Part shown: positions 1 through 5,304 of the stretch, piece by piece
How positions within the stretch are numbered: position 1 is the stretch's first letter
Layout of the letters: every line of letters starts with the position of its first letter
DNA from: Spirochaetota bacterium
GTDB lineage: Bacteria > Spirochaetota > GWE2-31-10 > MWDO01
NCBI GenBank assembly: GCA_017998755.1
Contig: JAGOCL010000208.1
Coordinates: forward strand, 1-5,304
Length of the DNA stretch: 5,304 nucleotides
Direction of reading: 5' to 3'
Notes under the pieces: model-generated
What the model was told of the DNA's origin: nothing
The model's database searches: none
What the model saw: the letters and a program-made list of their open reading frames with translations, nothing else
Made by a program: the position numbers and the translations under genes

Positions 1-2171
1 TTTTAAGATACGCTCCGTCTGAAAGCGGCGAATGGAAACTTTTTCTGCCCTACGATAAGATTCCAAAAAGATTAATAACTTCCGTAATCAAAGCCGAGGA
101 CAAAAGATTTTATTGGCACTTTGGTTTTGATTTATTCTCGATTATTCGAAGTTTATCGCAAAATATTAAAGAAAAGAAAATCGTTTCGGGCTCCTCCACC
201 TTGACTATGCAGTTGGCTCGAATTTTGTATCCGCATAAAACGGGAATTCCCGGAAAAATATACGAGATTCTACGGGCTACGCAGATAGAAATAAAAAAGA
301 GTAAAAAATGGATACTTGAGAAATATATTAATAACGTTCCTTTCGGTTATAACTCCGCCGGCTTTCCGGCCGCATCTTATTGTTATTACGATAAATCTAT
401 AAGCGAACTTTCTGAAGAAGAGATCGCGGTTCTCTGTATCATCCCCAGAGCCCCCACTAAGTATAATCCTTTTAAAAATAAAGAAGTCGTTTTCAACGCC
501 GCAAAAAGATTTCTAATGAACTCCGACGGTAAAATCAACGAAGATAATCTTAACGCCGCTCTAAACGGAGTCAAAGAAAGAACAAGGAAATTTGACTCTC
601 CGCATTTCATAAATATGTTGCAAAACGAATTAAAAACTAAATTCAACAAAGACGTTTATAAAAAAACGGTCGAAATTAAAACTACGATAGACGACCGTTT
701 ACAAAAAACGGCGGAAAATATTGTCGAATCGCTAGTCGATAAATACAAAAATAACAGATTGACAAACGCTTCGGTAATTGTATTAGATAATAAATCCGGA
801 GAAATTCTCGCGTACATCGGCAGTAAAGATTTTTTTCAGGAAGATATAAGCGGGCAAATCGACGGAACAAAAATTAAAAATCAACCGGGCTCCACGCTCA
901 AACCGTTTTTGTACGCGCTCGCTTTGGAAAACGGATTTACGCCGGCGACTATACTTCCCGATTTTGAATTAAATCTTGGCGGCGAAGAAAATTATAAACC
1001 AAAAAACTACAACCTTCGGACTAACGGACCGGTAAGGTTTAGAGTAGCTCTCGCCTCGTCGTTAAATATCCCCGCCGTATATCTCCTTAACAGATTGGGC
1101 GTAAAGAATTTTATTAACCATCTTTTATCGTTAAATTTTATATCGATTATAGAAAATAAAGACGATTATCCGGGAATAGGACTTGCTCTTGGCAACAGCG
1201 AAGTAAAATTATCCGAGTTGGCCGACGCCTATTCGGTATTTGGCAGAAACGGAGTATTCAAGAAATCTATCGGATTTAAAGAAATAAAAACGCTCGATTC
1301 CGATTTTGTTAAATTCGATCCTGAAGTCCACATTCAAAAGAAATTAGCCGAAGAATATAAACCTAATCAAATATACGATAAAAAAACTGTCTTTATTATT
1401 TTTGATATTTTATCGGACAACAAATCAAGATCGTTAGGTTTTGGCTCTAGCCAATTTTTCATAGACAAAAAAGTAGCCGTTAAAACCGGAACTTCAAACC
1501 AGTTTGGCAATATCTGGGCGATATGCTTATCGAAAGAGTTTACCGTCGCCGTATGGGGAGGAAATTTTAACGGAAATACCGTACGCGGAGTTCCGGGAGC
1601 GTCGCTACCTCTAGAAATTGCGTCAAAAATCATCGACATTCTCCCTATACAAAAAAATGAAATTCTGCCCCCTTCGGAACTGACTGAGATACGTATATGC
1701 TCTCTATCCGGAATGAAACCCAACCCAAACTGCAATTCGTTAACGACCGAATATTTCGATAAAAAAATATCCGGCAATATTCCGACATGTTCGTACCACA
1801 AGGTTAGTAAAAATAACGACGCATATGTGTCATATCCCGTTGAATTTGTCCATTGGGCTAAGGCTAGAGGTCTTCTTAGCGTATATCAAGAGAGCGAAAT
1901 AGAGAATTCCGCCCCTATTATACTATTTCCGACCGACGGATCGGTATTCTTCTACGACCCGGGAGAAAACGCGTCAAAACAAGGATTAACTATAACAATC
2001 GCTTGCAAAAACGGAGCTAAACCGATATACTATTCGCTAAATAACGGCGATATTACCCGCCTCGACTACCCGTATAAAAAATTTATTCAATTATCAAAAA
2101 ACGAATATCGATTACAAATATACGATAACGATAAAAAGTTGGCCGAAACAGTTAATTTTAGCGTGAAGTAA
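1..2171 (+). CDS. pbpC: Penicillin-binding protein 1C (bifunctional transglycosylase/transpeptidase), 5'-truncated by the window edge
   Basis: This is a class A penicillin-binding protein that polymerises lipid II into glycan strands and cross-links peptides in the periplasm. The reading frame is open from the window edge (first full codon at 3), giving 722 residues; the cytoplasmic tail, membrane anchor and true start lie outside. The ATG at 201 is internal, because GT51 motifs precede it. Visible GT51 motifs are EDKRFYWHFG with catalytic Glu32 (96-98), GSSTLTMQ at residues 63-70, and RATQIE with the second Glu96 (288-290). Visible transpeptidase motifs are STLK with nucleophile Ser297 (891-893), SLN at 353-355 (1059-1067), and KTGT at 494-497 (1482-1493). 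A cysteine-containing linker (CSLSGMKPNPNC, then TCSYH) and a C-terminal BiPBP_C-like beta domain (about residues 635-722) separate PBP1C from PBP1A/1B. All catalytic residues expected here are present. E. coli PBP1C is about 770 residues, so roughly 50 are missing. The cyclase gene follows after 20 bases, probably on the same transcript. The family call is very secure; the 1C subtype is likely. Confidence 0.95.
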   Translation, partial: LRYAPSESGEWKLFLPYDKIPKRLITSVIKAEDKRFYWHFGFDLFSIIRSLSQNIKEKKIVSGSSTLTMQLARILYPHKTGIPGKIYEILRATQIEIKKSKKWILEKYINNVPFGYNSAGFPAASYCYYDKSISELSEEEIAVLCIIPRAPTKYNPFKNKEVVFNAAKRFLMNSDGKINEDNLNAALNGVKERTRKFDSPHFINMLQNELKTKFNKDVYKKTVEIKTTIDDRLQKTAENIVESLVDKYKNNRLTNASVIVLDNKSGEILAYIGSKDFFQEDISGQIDGTKIKNQPGSTLKPFLYALALENGFTPATILPDFELNLGGEENYKPKNYNLRTNGPVRFRVALASSLNIPAVYLLNRLGVKNFINHLLSLNFISIIENKDDYPGIGLALGNSEVKLSELADAYSVFGRNGVFKKSIGFKEIKTLDSDFVKFDPEVHIQKKLAEEYKPNQIYDKKTVFIIFDILSDNKSRSLGFGSSQFFIDKKVAVKTGTSNQFGNIWAICLSKEFTVAVWGGNFNGNTVRGVPGASLPLEIASKIIDILPIQKNEILPPSELTEIRICSLSGMKPNPNCNSLTTEYFDKKISGNIPTCSYHKVSKNNDAYVSYPVEFVHWAKARGLLSVYQESEIENSAPIILFPTDGSVFFYDPGENASKQGLTITIACKNGAKPIYYSLNNGDITRLDYPYKKFIQLSKNEYRLQIYDNDKKLAETVNFSVK

Positions 2172-2181
2172 AAACCATTTA

Positions 2182-2187
2182 AGAGGA
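2182..2187 (+). promoter_or_regulatory. Ribosome binding site of the diguanylate cyclase gene
   Basis: AGAGGA lies 4 bases before the ATG at 2192, in the 20-base gap after the pbpC stop codon. It is a good Shine-Dalgarno match and supports this ATG as the start. The gap is too short for a separate promoter upstream of the ribosome site, so any promoter specific to the cyclase would have to lie inside pbpC. Confidence 0.75.
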
Positions 2188-2191
2188 AATA

Positions 2192-3268
2192 ATGAATTTT
2201 AAACTTAAACAGACTAATCTATTATTAATCATCTCTATTATTCTGCTATTATCGCTGGTTTTTTTTAATATTTACGTTTTATTGGAGTTCAAACGTTTCA
2301 GAAACGAAGCGAATATCATAAACTCCGCCGGAAAAATCAGGGGTAATATCCAGCGCGTCGTAAGAAAAGAGCTCTCCGGCGAAAATCCGGAAGACGGGAT
2401 TAAAATTGTCGAAGAATTCTTCGACAACTTTAGAAATAAAAAGCCCGGTTATGAAGTAACTGAAAGAGAAAATGTCTTTTACAAAGAACTGGATAATTTC
2501 TCAAACGAATGGAACAATCTTCTCAATTTTATTGAAGAGTATCGAAAAAACGGGTCTGAAACGGCTAAAATTAATTTTTTAGAAAAGAGCGAAATATGTT
2601 GGACGCTCTCGAACAAACTCGTATTATTGACTCAGGTTTCGTACGAAGACAAGCTCTCTTTCTTCAATATCGTTTTCATCGCCAACGCCGTTTTTATGAT
2701 CGGAATATTTCTGATAATAATGATAACGAGAAATCATATACAGCTTAAGCTAGAAAAAATGGCTAATTACGACGGACTCACAAACGTACGAAACAGATAC
2801 GCTTATAATGAAACGATGAAAAACGAGCTTTATAAAAGAGATAGGTACGGAGAAAAACTCTCTCTTATCATCTTTGACATTGATCATTTCAAATTAATAA
2901 ACGATAATCACGGCCATAAAACAGGCGACGCGATCCTGAAAAAAATAGCCGAATTAGCGGGCTCGGTATTAAGAAAAAGCGATCTGTTGTTTAGAGTCGG
3001 GGGCGAAGAATTTTGCATTATACTCTCAAACTCAACTTTGGAAGCGGGAATTATCGCGGCTGAAAAAGTCAGGAAAACCGTGGAAAATCACGAATTTATT
3101 CATAATGAGAAGGTAACTGTCAGTTTTGGAGTAGCCGAGCCGCTTGATAACGAAAATTCCGATTCGCTTTTTAAAAGAGCCGATAATTGCTTATATTCTG
3201 CAAAAAATAACGGAAGAAATCAGGTATGGGCTTCCAAAACAGCCGATGAATGCTACCGCGCAGATTAA
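2192..3268 (+). CDS. Membrane-anchored GGDEF diguanylate cyclase with periplasmic sensor domain
   Basis: This 358-residue protein is predicted to make cyclic di-GMP from two GTP at the inner membrane. TM1 (about residues 9-31) and TM2 (about 157-178) flank a mostly helical, charged periplasmic segment of about 125 residues. Its start (residues 44-55, NSAGKIRGNIQR) loosely recalls the first helix of PilJ/NarX-type four-helix sensors, but I do not recognise the domain or a ligand. After a short linker, a GGDEF domain runs from about residue 190 to 350. It opens with the usual DGLTNVRNR (D194), has the metal-binding FDIDHFK (D229), the active-site GGEEF (270-274), and an inhibitory RKSD site (R261, D264) exactly five residues upstream. 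It therefore looks catalytically active and subject to product inhibition. No EAL, HD-GYP or PAS domain is seen. The start is fixed by the ribosome site and TM1. It probably shares a transcript with pbpC. A c-di-GMP receptor role is an unlikely alternative given the intact active site. Confidence 0.95.
   Translation: MNFKLKQTNLLLIISIILLLSLVFFNIYVLLEFKRFRNEANIINSAGKIRGNIQRVVRKELSGENPEDGIKIVEEFFDNFRNKKPGYEVTERENVFYKELDNFSNEWNNLLNFIEEYRKNGSETAKINFLEKSEICWTLSNKLVLLTQVSYEDKLSFFNIVFIANAVFMIGIFLIIMITRNHIQLKLEKMANYDGLTNVRNRYAYNETMKNELYKRDRYGEKLSLIIFDIDHFKLINDNHGHKTGDAILKKIAELAGSVLRKSDLLFRVGGEEFCIILSNSTLEAGIIAAEKVRKTVENHEFIHNEKVTVSFGVAEPLDNENSDSLFKRADNCLYSAKNNGRNQVWASKTADECYRAD
2406..2427. repeat. Perfect 22-bp palindrome inside the cyclase gene
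   Basis: The 11-base half TTGTCGAAGAA (2406-2416) is followed directly by its exact reverse complement TTCTTCGACAA (2417-2427), with no spacer. It is centred on a GAATTC and lies in the codons for residues 72-79 (I-V-E-E-F-F-D-N) of the periplasmic domain. Codons GTC GAA GAA and TTC TTC GAC are mutual reverse complements, so the symmetry is in register with the reading frame and may be a by-product of the Glu-Glu-Phe-Phe sequence. No regulatory role is shown. Confidence 0.7.
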
Positions 3269-3273
3269 TGAGC

Positions 3274-4056
3274 TTAATGCAAAGTTATTTCCTCCGGTTG
3301 AGTATATTCAGCTCTTTTTACTATATGTATATCGCCGAATATCTTGTGTTGCTTTACAGCGATAGCGCCCTTTTTGACAAGTTCGAGAATAGCAAGAAAA
3401 GAGCAAACTATCTCAAGTTTAGACATTTTTTCATTTATCAATTCAAAGTAATCAAAACTCTCTTTGTATTTAAGTTTGTCTATTATTCGTATTATTTTAT
3501 CTTCAACGGTAAATTCTAAAAGAGTAACCTCCATACTAGAATCTTCCGTATTAGTATTTAGCGCTTTGGCGAAGGCGGTAATCAGATCTATAACGGTAAG
3601 CGATCTCCAATTAGACTCGTTGTCTTCATCTACGTCGAATAGCATCGGTTCGTCGTTTTTACGTACGGACAAAACTGATTCGTCGTCTATCGAATCGAGA
3701 AGCCCCGCGGCGATTTTATATTTTTGATATTCAAGTAGTTTTGCGATCAACTGAGCTCTCGGATCGTCCTCGTCTTCTTCGTAATCTACTTCAATCGGCA
3801 ACATAGACCTTGATTTTATTAATATCAGAGTGGCCGCCATATCTATAAATTCGGACATATTATCAAGATCGTATTCGATCAACAACTCCATATAATCAAG
3901 ATATTGTTTTGTTATGTCTGAGATATTAATATCGTATATATTAATTTCTGAAGTCTTTACCAGATCGAGAAGAAGATCCAGCGGTCCTTCAAATTCTTTG
4001 ATTTTTACCTGATAACTGTTTTTAGTTTTCTGAAAAAGATTTACTTGCGAATCCAT
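3274..4056 (-). CDS. scpA: Segregation and condensation protein A (kleisin subunit of SMC condensin)
   Basis: ScpA is the kleisin that bridges the two SMC ATPase heads and recruits the ScpB dimer, for chromosome condensation and segregation on the nucleoid. The 260-residue product is of ordinary length for the family. Near the N-terminus it has the signature FEGPLDLLLDLV (residues 22-33), then INIYDINISDITKQYLDY, and a helix with ATLILIKSRSMLP, all typical of the SMC-neck-binding region. An acidic stretch (YEEDEDDPRAQL) leads into the central ScpB-binding region, and a C-terminal winged-helix (about residues 200-250) ends in the typical FGDI. I chose the ATG at 4056 because GGAGAG (4064-4069) sits 7 bases upstream. 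A TTG at 4074 in the same frame would add six residues but has only a weak AGG before it. The gene overlaps the end of folK by 35 bases, which suggests translational coupling. scpB, often the next gene, is not present downstream. Confidence 0.95.
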   Translation of the reverse strand: MDSQVNLFQKTKNSYQVKIKEFEGPLDLLLDLVKTSEINIYDINISDITKQYLDYMELLIEYDLDNMSEFIDMAATLILIKSRSMLPIEVDYEEDEDDPRAQLIAKLLEYQKYKIAAGLLDSIDDESVLSVRKNDEPMLFDVDEDNESNWRSLTVIDLITAFAKALNTNTEDSSMEVTLLEFTVEDKIIRIIDKLKYKESFDYFELINEKMSKLEIVCSFLAILELVKKGAIAVKQHKIFGDIHIVKRAEYTQPEEITLH

Positions 4057-4552
4057 ATATCGGCTCTCCAACAATATTAACCTGCTGATTAATATTTTCG
4101 GATACGGCGCGTAATAACTTATTTTTTAATTCGCTATATTTTTCAACATTTTCAATTAATTCCAATAAAGGGATCGTAACAAAATTTCTTTTCAAATAAC
4201 TTGCATGCGGTACGGTTAGTTTGGGGCTTTTTATATTTACGCTTTCAATAAATATTATATCTATATCTATAGTTCTGGGGCCTTTGGGACGTAAAGGATT
4301 CTTCTGCCTCCCTATCTTATCCTCGATGTTTTTAACTATTTCCAAGATCGTATAAGGATAGTCTATATCTACCGCGTACCGGCAACAAATATTAAGAAAA
4401 TCGCTTTGCGCCAAATCGTCGACGGGCGACGAACAATACAGAGAACTTGAACTTATAAATTTAAAGTTTTTATTTAACTCGCTAAGAGCCGTTTGCAAAT
4501 ACCTCTCTCTCGGTTCGATATTTGAACCGAGAGAGAAAAATACGTCCTTCAT
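4022..4552 (-). CDS. folK: 2-amino-4-hydroxy-6-hydroxymethyldihydropteridine pyrophosphokinase (HPPK)
   Basis: HPPK is a cytoplasmic folate-pathway enzyme that transfers pyrophosphate from ATP to 6-hydroxymethyl-7,8-dihydropterin, producing the substrate for dihydropteroate synthase. The 176-residue product is slightly longer than E. coli FolK (159), mainly through its C-terminal tail. Visible family features are SLGSNI near the N-terminus (residues 7-12), the LYCSSPV region with Q49 and DFLN (51-54), GR at 81-82, the signature GPRTIDIDII (residues 91-100) with Mg-binding Asp96 and Asp98 plus Arg93, and VPH (114-116) followed by R122-N-F. All are where the family has them, so the enzyme should be active. 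The ATG at 4552 lies 7 bases after the recA stop, without a clear Shine-Dalgarno sequence; ribosomes ending on recA may re-start here. The 3' end overlaps scpA. No other folate gene is in view. A perfect hairpin lies in codons 6-17. Confidence 0.95.
   Translation of the reverse strand: MKDVFFSLGSNIEPRERYLQTALSELNKNFKFISSSSLYCSSPVDDLAQSDFLNICCRYAVDIDYPYTILEIVKNIEDKIGRQKNPLRPKGPRTIDIDIIFIESVNIKSPKLTVPHASYLKRNFVTIPLLELIENVEKYSELKNKLLRAVSENINQQVNIVGEPIYGFASKSFSEN
4064..4069 (-). promoter_or_regulatory. Ribosome binding site of scpA, inside the folK coding sequence
   Basis: On the minus strand this reads GGAGAG, 7 bases before the ATG at 4056. It lies within the last codons of folK and decides the scpA start in favour of ATG 4056 over the in-frame TTG at 4074. 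Confidence 0.7.
4504..4536 (-). repeat. Perfect 13-bp inverted repeat (hairpin) just inside folK
   Basis: The arms at 4504-4516 (plus strand TCTCTCTCGGTTC) and 4524-4536 (GAACCGAGAGAGA) are exact reverse complements around a 7-base loop (GATATTT). In folK mRNA the stem would begin 16 bases after the first base of the ATG and cover codons 6-17, including the conserved SLGSNI codons. On neither strand is it followed by a run of T, so it is not a standard intrinsic terminator. It could affect folK translation, coupling to recA, or mRNA processing; that is inference. The repeat itself is seen directly. Confidence 0.85.
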
Positions 4553-4559
4553 ATCTAAT

Positions 4560-5304
4560 TTATATCAAATCTTTTTGAGAATTGTTTTTTGATCCGTCCT
4601 TTCCGTCTTTAGACTCTTCTTCTTTCGGGGCGAGGGCTACTCTTATCTTTTCTTCGATTTCTTTTGCAATCTTAGGGTTTTCAACAAAATATTGCTTTAC
4701 GTTATCTCTGCCCTGTCCGATTTTAGCGTCGCCGTAGGCGTACCACGATCCCGATTTCTGAATAAGATTATACTTTAGCGCCGCGTCGAGTAAAGACCCC
4801 TCTTTAGACAGACCTACTCCGTATGAAATCTCCAATTCGACCTCTCTGAAAGGAGGAGCGAGTTTATTTTTAACAACCTTTACTCTTACTTTGTTGCCGA
4901 CCGGTTCGGTTCCGTTTGTGATAGTCTCGATTCTTCTGATATCCAGTCGCATAGACGCGTAAAATTTCAGAGCGTTGCCTCCGGTAGTAGTTTCGGGATT
5001 TCCAAACATTACGCCGATTTTCATTCTTAACTGATTTATAAAAACAATGCAACAATTTGACTTTGATACTACCGCGGTCAACTTCCTAAGCGCTTGACTC
5101 ATCAACCGCGCCTGAAGCCCCATGTGACTGTCGCCCATATCCCCTTCTATCTCCGCTCGCGGCGTTAGAGCCGCTACAGAATCGACTACGATTATGTCAA
5201 CCGCGCCGCTTCGCACTAAGTGTTCTACAATTTCAAGCGCTTGTTCGCCGGTATCGGGTTGCGAGATGTAAAGTTCGCCGATATTTACCCCCAGAGCTTT
5301 AGCG
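4560..5304 (-). CDS. recA: Recombinase RecA, N-terminal part cut off by the window edge
   Basis: RecA forms ATP-dependent filaments on single-stranded DNA, drives homologous pairing and strand exchange, and activates LexA self-cleavage in the SOS response. The visible 247 residues start with AKALGVN at the right edge and match the family nearly end to end. They include QPDTGEQALE (residues 15-24), the Walker B strand IIVVDSV with Asp41, the L1 loop region EIEGDMGDSHMG (about 51-62), NQLRMKIG, and the L2 loop region GNPETTTGGNALKFYA (about 101-116). The C-terminal domain (KIGQGRDNVKQYF) follows. Roughly 100 N-terminal residues, including the Walker A motif, lie outside. The GTG at 5216 is an internal valine and not a start, because the frame stays open and RecA-like upstream of it. 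The tail EEESKDGKDGSKNN is mixed in charge instead of strongly acidic as in E. coli. It is the first visible gene of the recA-folK-scpA run. Confidence 0.98.
   Translation of the reverse strand, partial: AKALGVNIGELYISQPDTGEQALEIVEHLVRSGAVDIIVVDSVAALTPRAEIEGDMGDSHMGLQARLMSQALRKLTAVVSKSNCCIVFINQLRMKIGVMFGNPETTTGGNALKFYASMRLDIRRIETITNGTEPVGNKVRVKVVKNKLAPPFREVELEISYGVGLSKEGSLLDAALKYNLIQKSGSWYAYGDAKIGQGRDNVKQYFVENPKIAKEIEEKIRVALAPKEEESKDGKDGSKNNSQKDLI

Noticed and set aside
664..711. Inverted repeat AAACGGTCG (664-672) / CGACCGTTT (692-700), with another AAACGG at 706-711
   Set aside because: Only 9 bp with a 19-base spacer, inside pbpC coding sequence and without a T-run; this fits chance in AT-rich coding DNA.
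386..870. Two open frames (386-649 and 682-870, minus strand) opposite pbpC
   Set aside because: No domain or family resemblance, and pbpC is clearly the coding strand through this stretch.
1443..1460. Terminator-like TTGGC/GCCAA hairpin followed by TTTTT
   Set aside because: The stem is only 5-6 bp with a tiny loop, and it sits inside the pbpC transpeptidase domain, well before the end of the gene, so a working terminator is unlikely.
1367..1801. 144-codon open frame antisense to pbpC
   Set aside because: It lies wholly opposite the transpeptidase and linker coding region, has no recognisable domain, and is explained as a frame shadow of a strongly conserved gene.
3269..3380. Possible intrinsic terminator after the cyclase gene (GAG...CTCTTTTT near 3300-3320)
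   Set aside because: Only about 3 bp of contiguous stem can form, too weak to call a terminator.
3144..3727. Plus-strand open frames around the cyclase end and opposite scpA
   Set aside because: They overlap the GGDEF C-terminus or run antisense to scpA, and their products resemble no known protein. The ScpA motifs show the minus strand is coding.
3922..3933. 12-bp palindrome GATATTAATATC in scpA
   Set aside because: Short and AT-rich, and explained by the coding of the conserved INIYDINI segment of ScpA.
4256..4272. Short tandem TATATC repeat in folK
   Set aside because: It encodes the alternating Asp-Ile of the HPPK signature (IDIDII), so it is a result of the protein sequence and not a separate repeat element.
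5214..5216. GTG as the recA start codon
   Set aside because: The frame remains open to the window edge and the upstream residues (QPDTGEQALE and others) are core RecA sequence, so this GTG is an internal valine.

Overview
The window is a dense piece of chromosome from an AT-rich, probably diderm (Gram-negative) bacterium. It holds five protein-coding genes in two convergent blocks, and both outer genes run off the window edges. No gap between genes exceeds 20 bases. I saw no RNA genes, mobile elements or CRISPR arrays, and no recognisable promoter. The diderm reading rests on the PBP1C-type penicillin-binding protein with its C-terminal BiPBP_C domain. The style of the proteins could fit Spirochaetota (Treponema-like), but that is a guess from general resemblance and not a demonstrated placement.

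Left block, plus strand: a 5'-truncated pbpC-type bifunctional peptidoglycan synthase (1-2171) is followed 20 bases later, behind a clear ribosome binding site, by a two-TM membrane diguanylate cyclase (2192-3268). The cyclase has an apparently intact GGEEF active site and an RxxD inhibitory site. The spacing suggests one transcript, so a cell-wall enzyme and a c-di-GMP signalling enzyme may be co-expressed.

Right block, minus strand, reading leftwards from the right edge: recA (lacking its N-terminus, 5304-4560), folK (4552-4022) and scpA (4056-3274). recA and folK are 7 bases apart, and folK and scpA overlap by about 35 bases, so this looks like a translationally coupled operon. It joins DNA recombination and repair, folate synthesis, and the kleisin subunit of the SMC condensin. 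scpB is not next to scpA: the next gene is the convergent cyclase, whose stop codon lies 5 bases from that of scpA.

These are mostly familiar housekeeping families, and I see no new multi-gene system. The non-routine signals are a perfect 13-bp inverted repeat just inside the start of folK, a perfect 22-bp palindrome inside the cyclase gene, the almost absent gap between the convergent operons, the lone scpA, and a poorly recognised periplasmic sensor domain on the cyclase.
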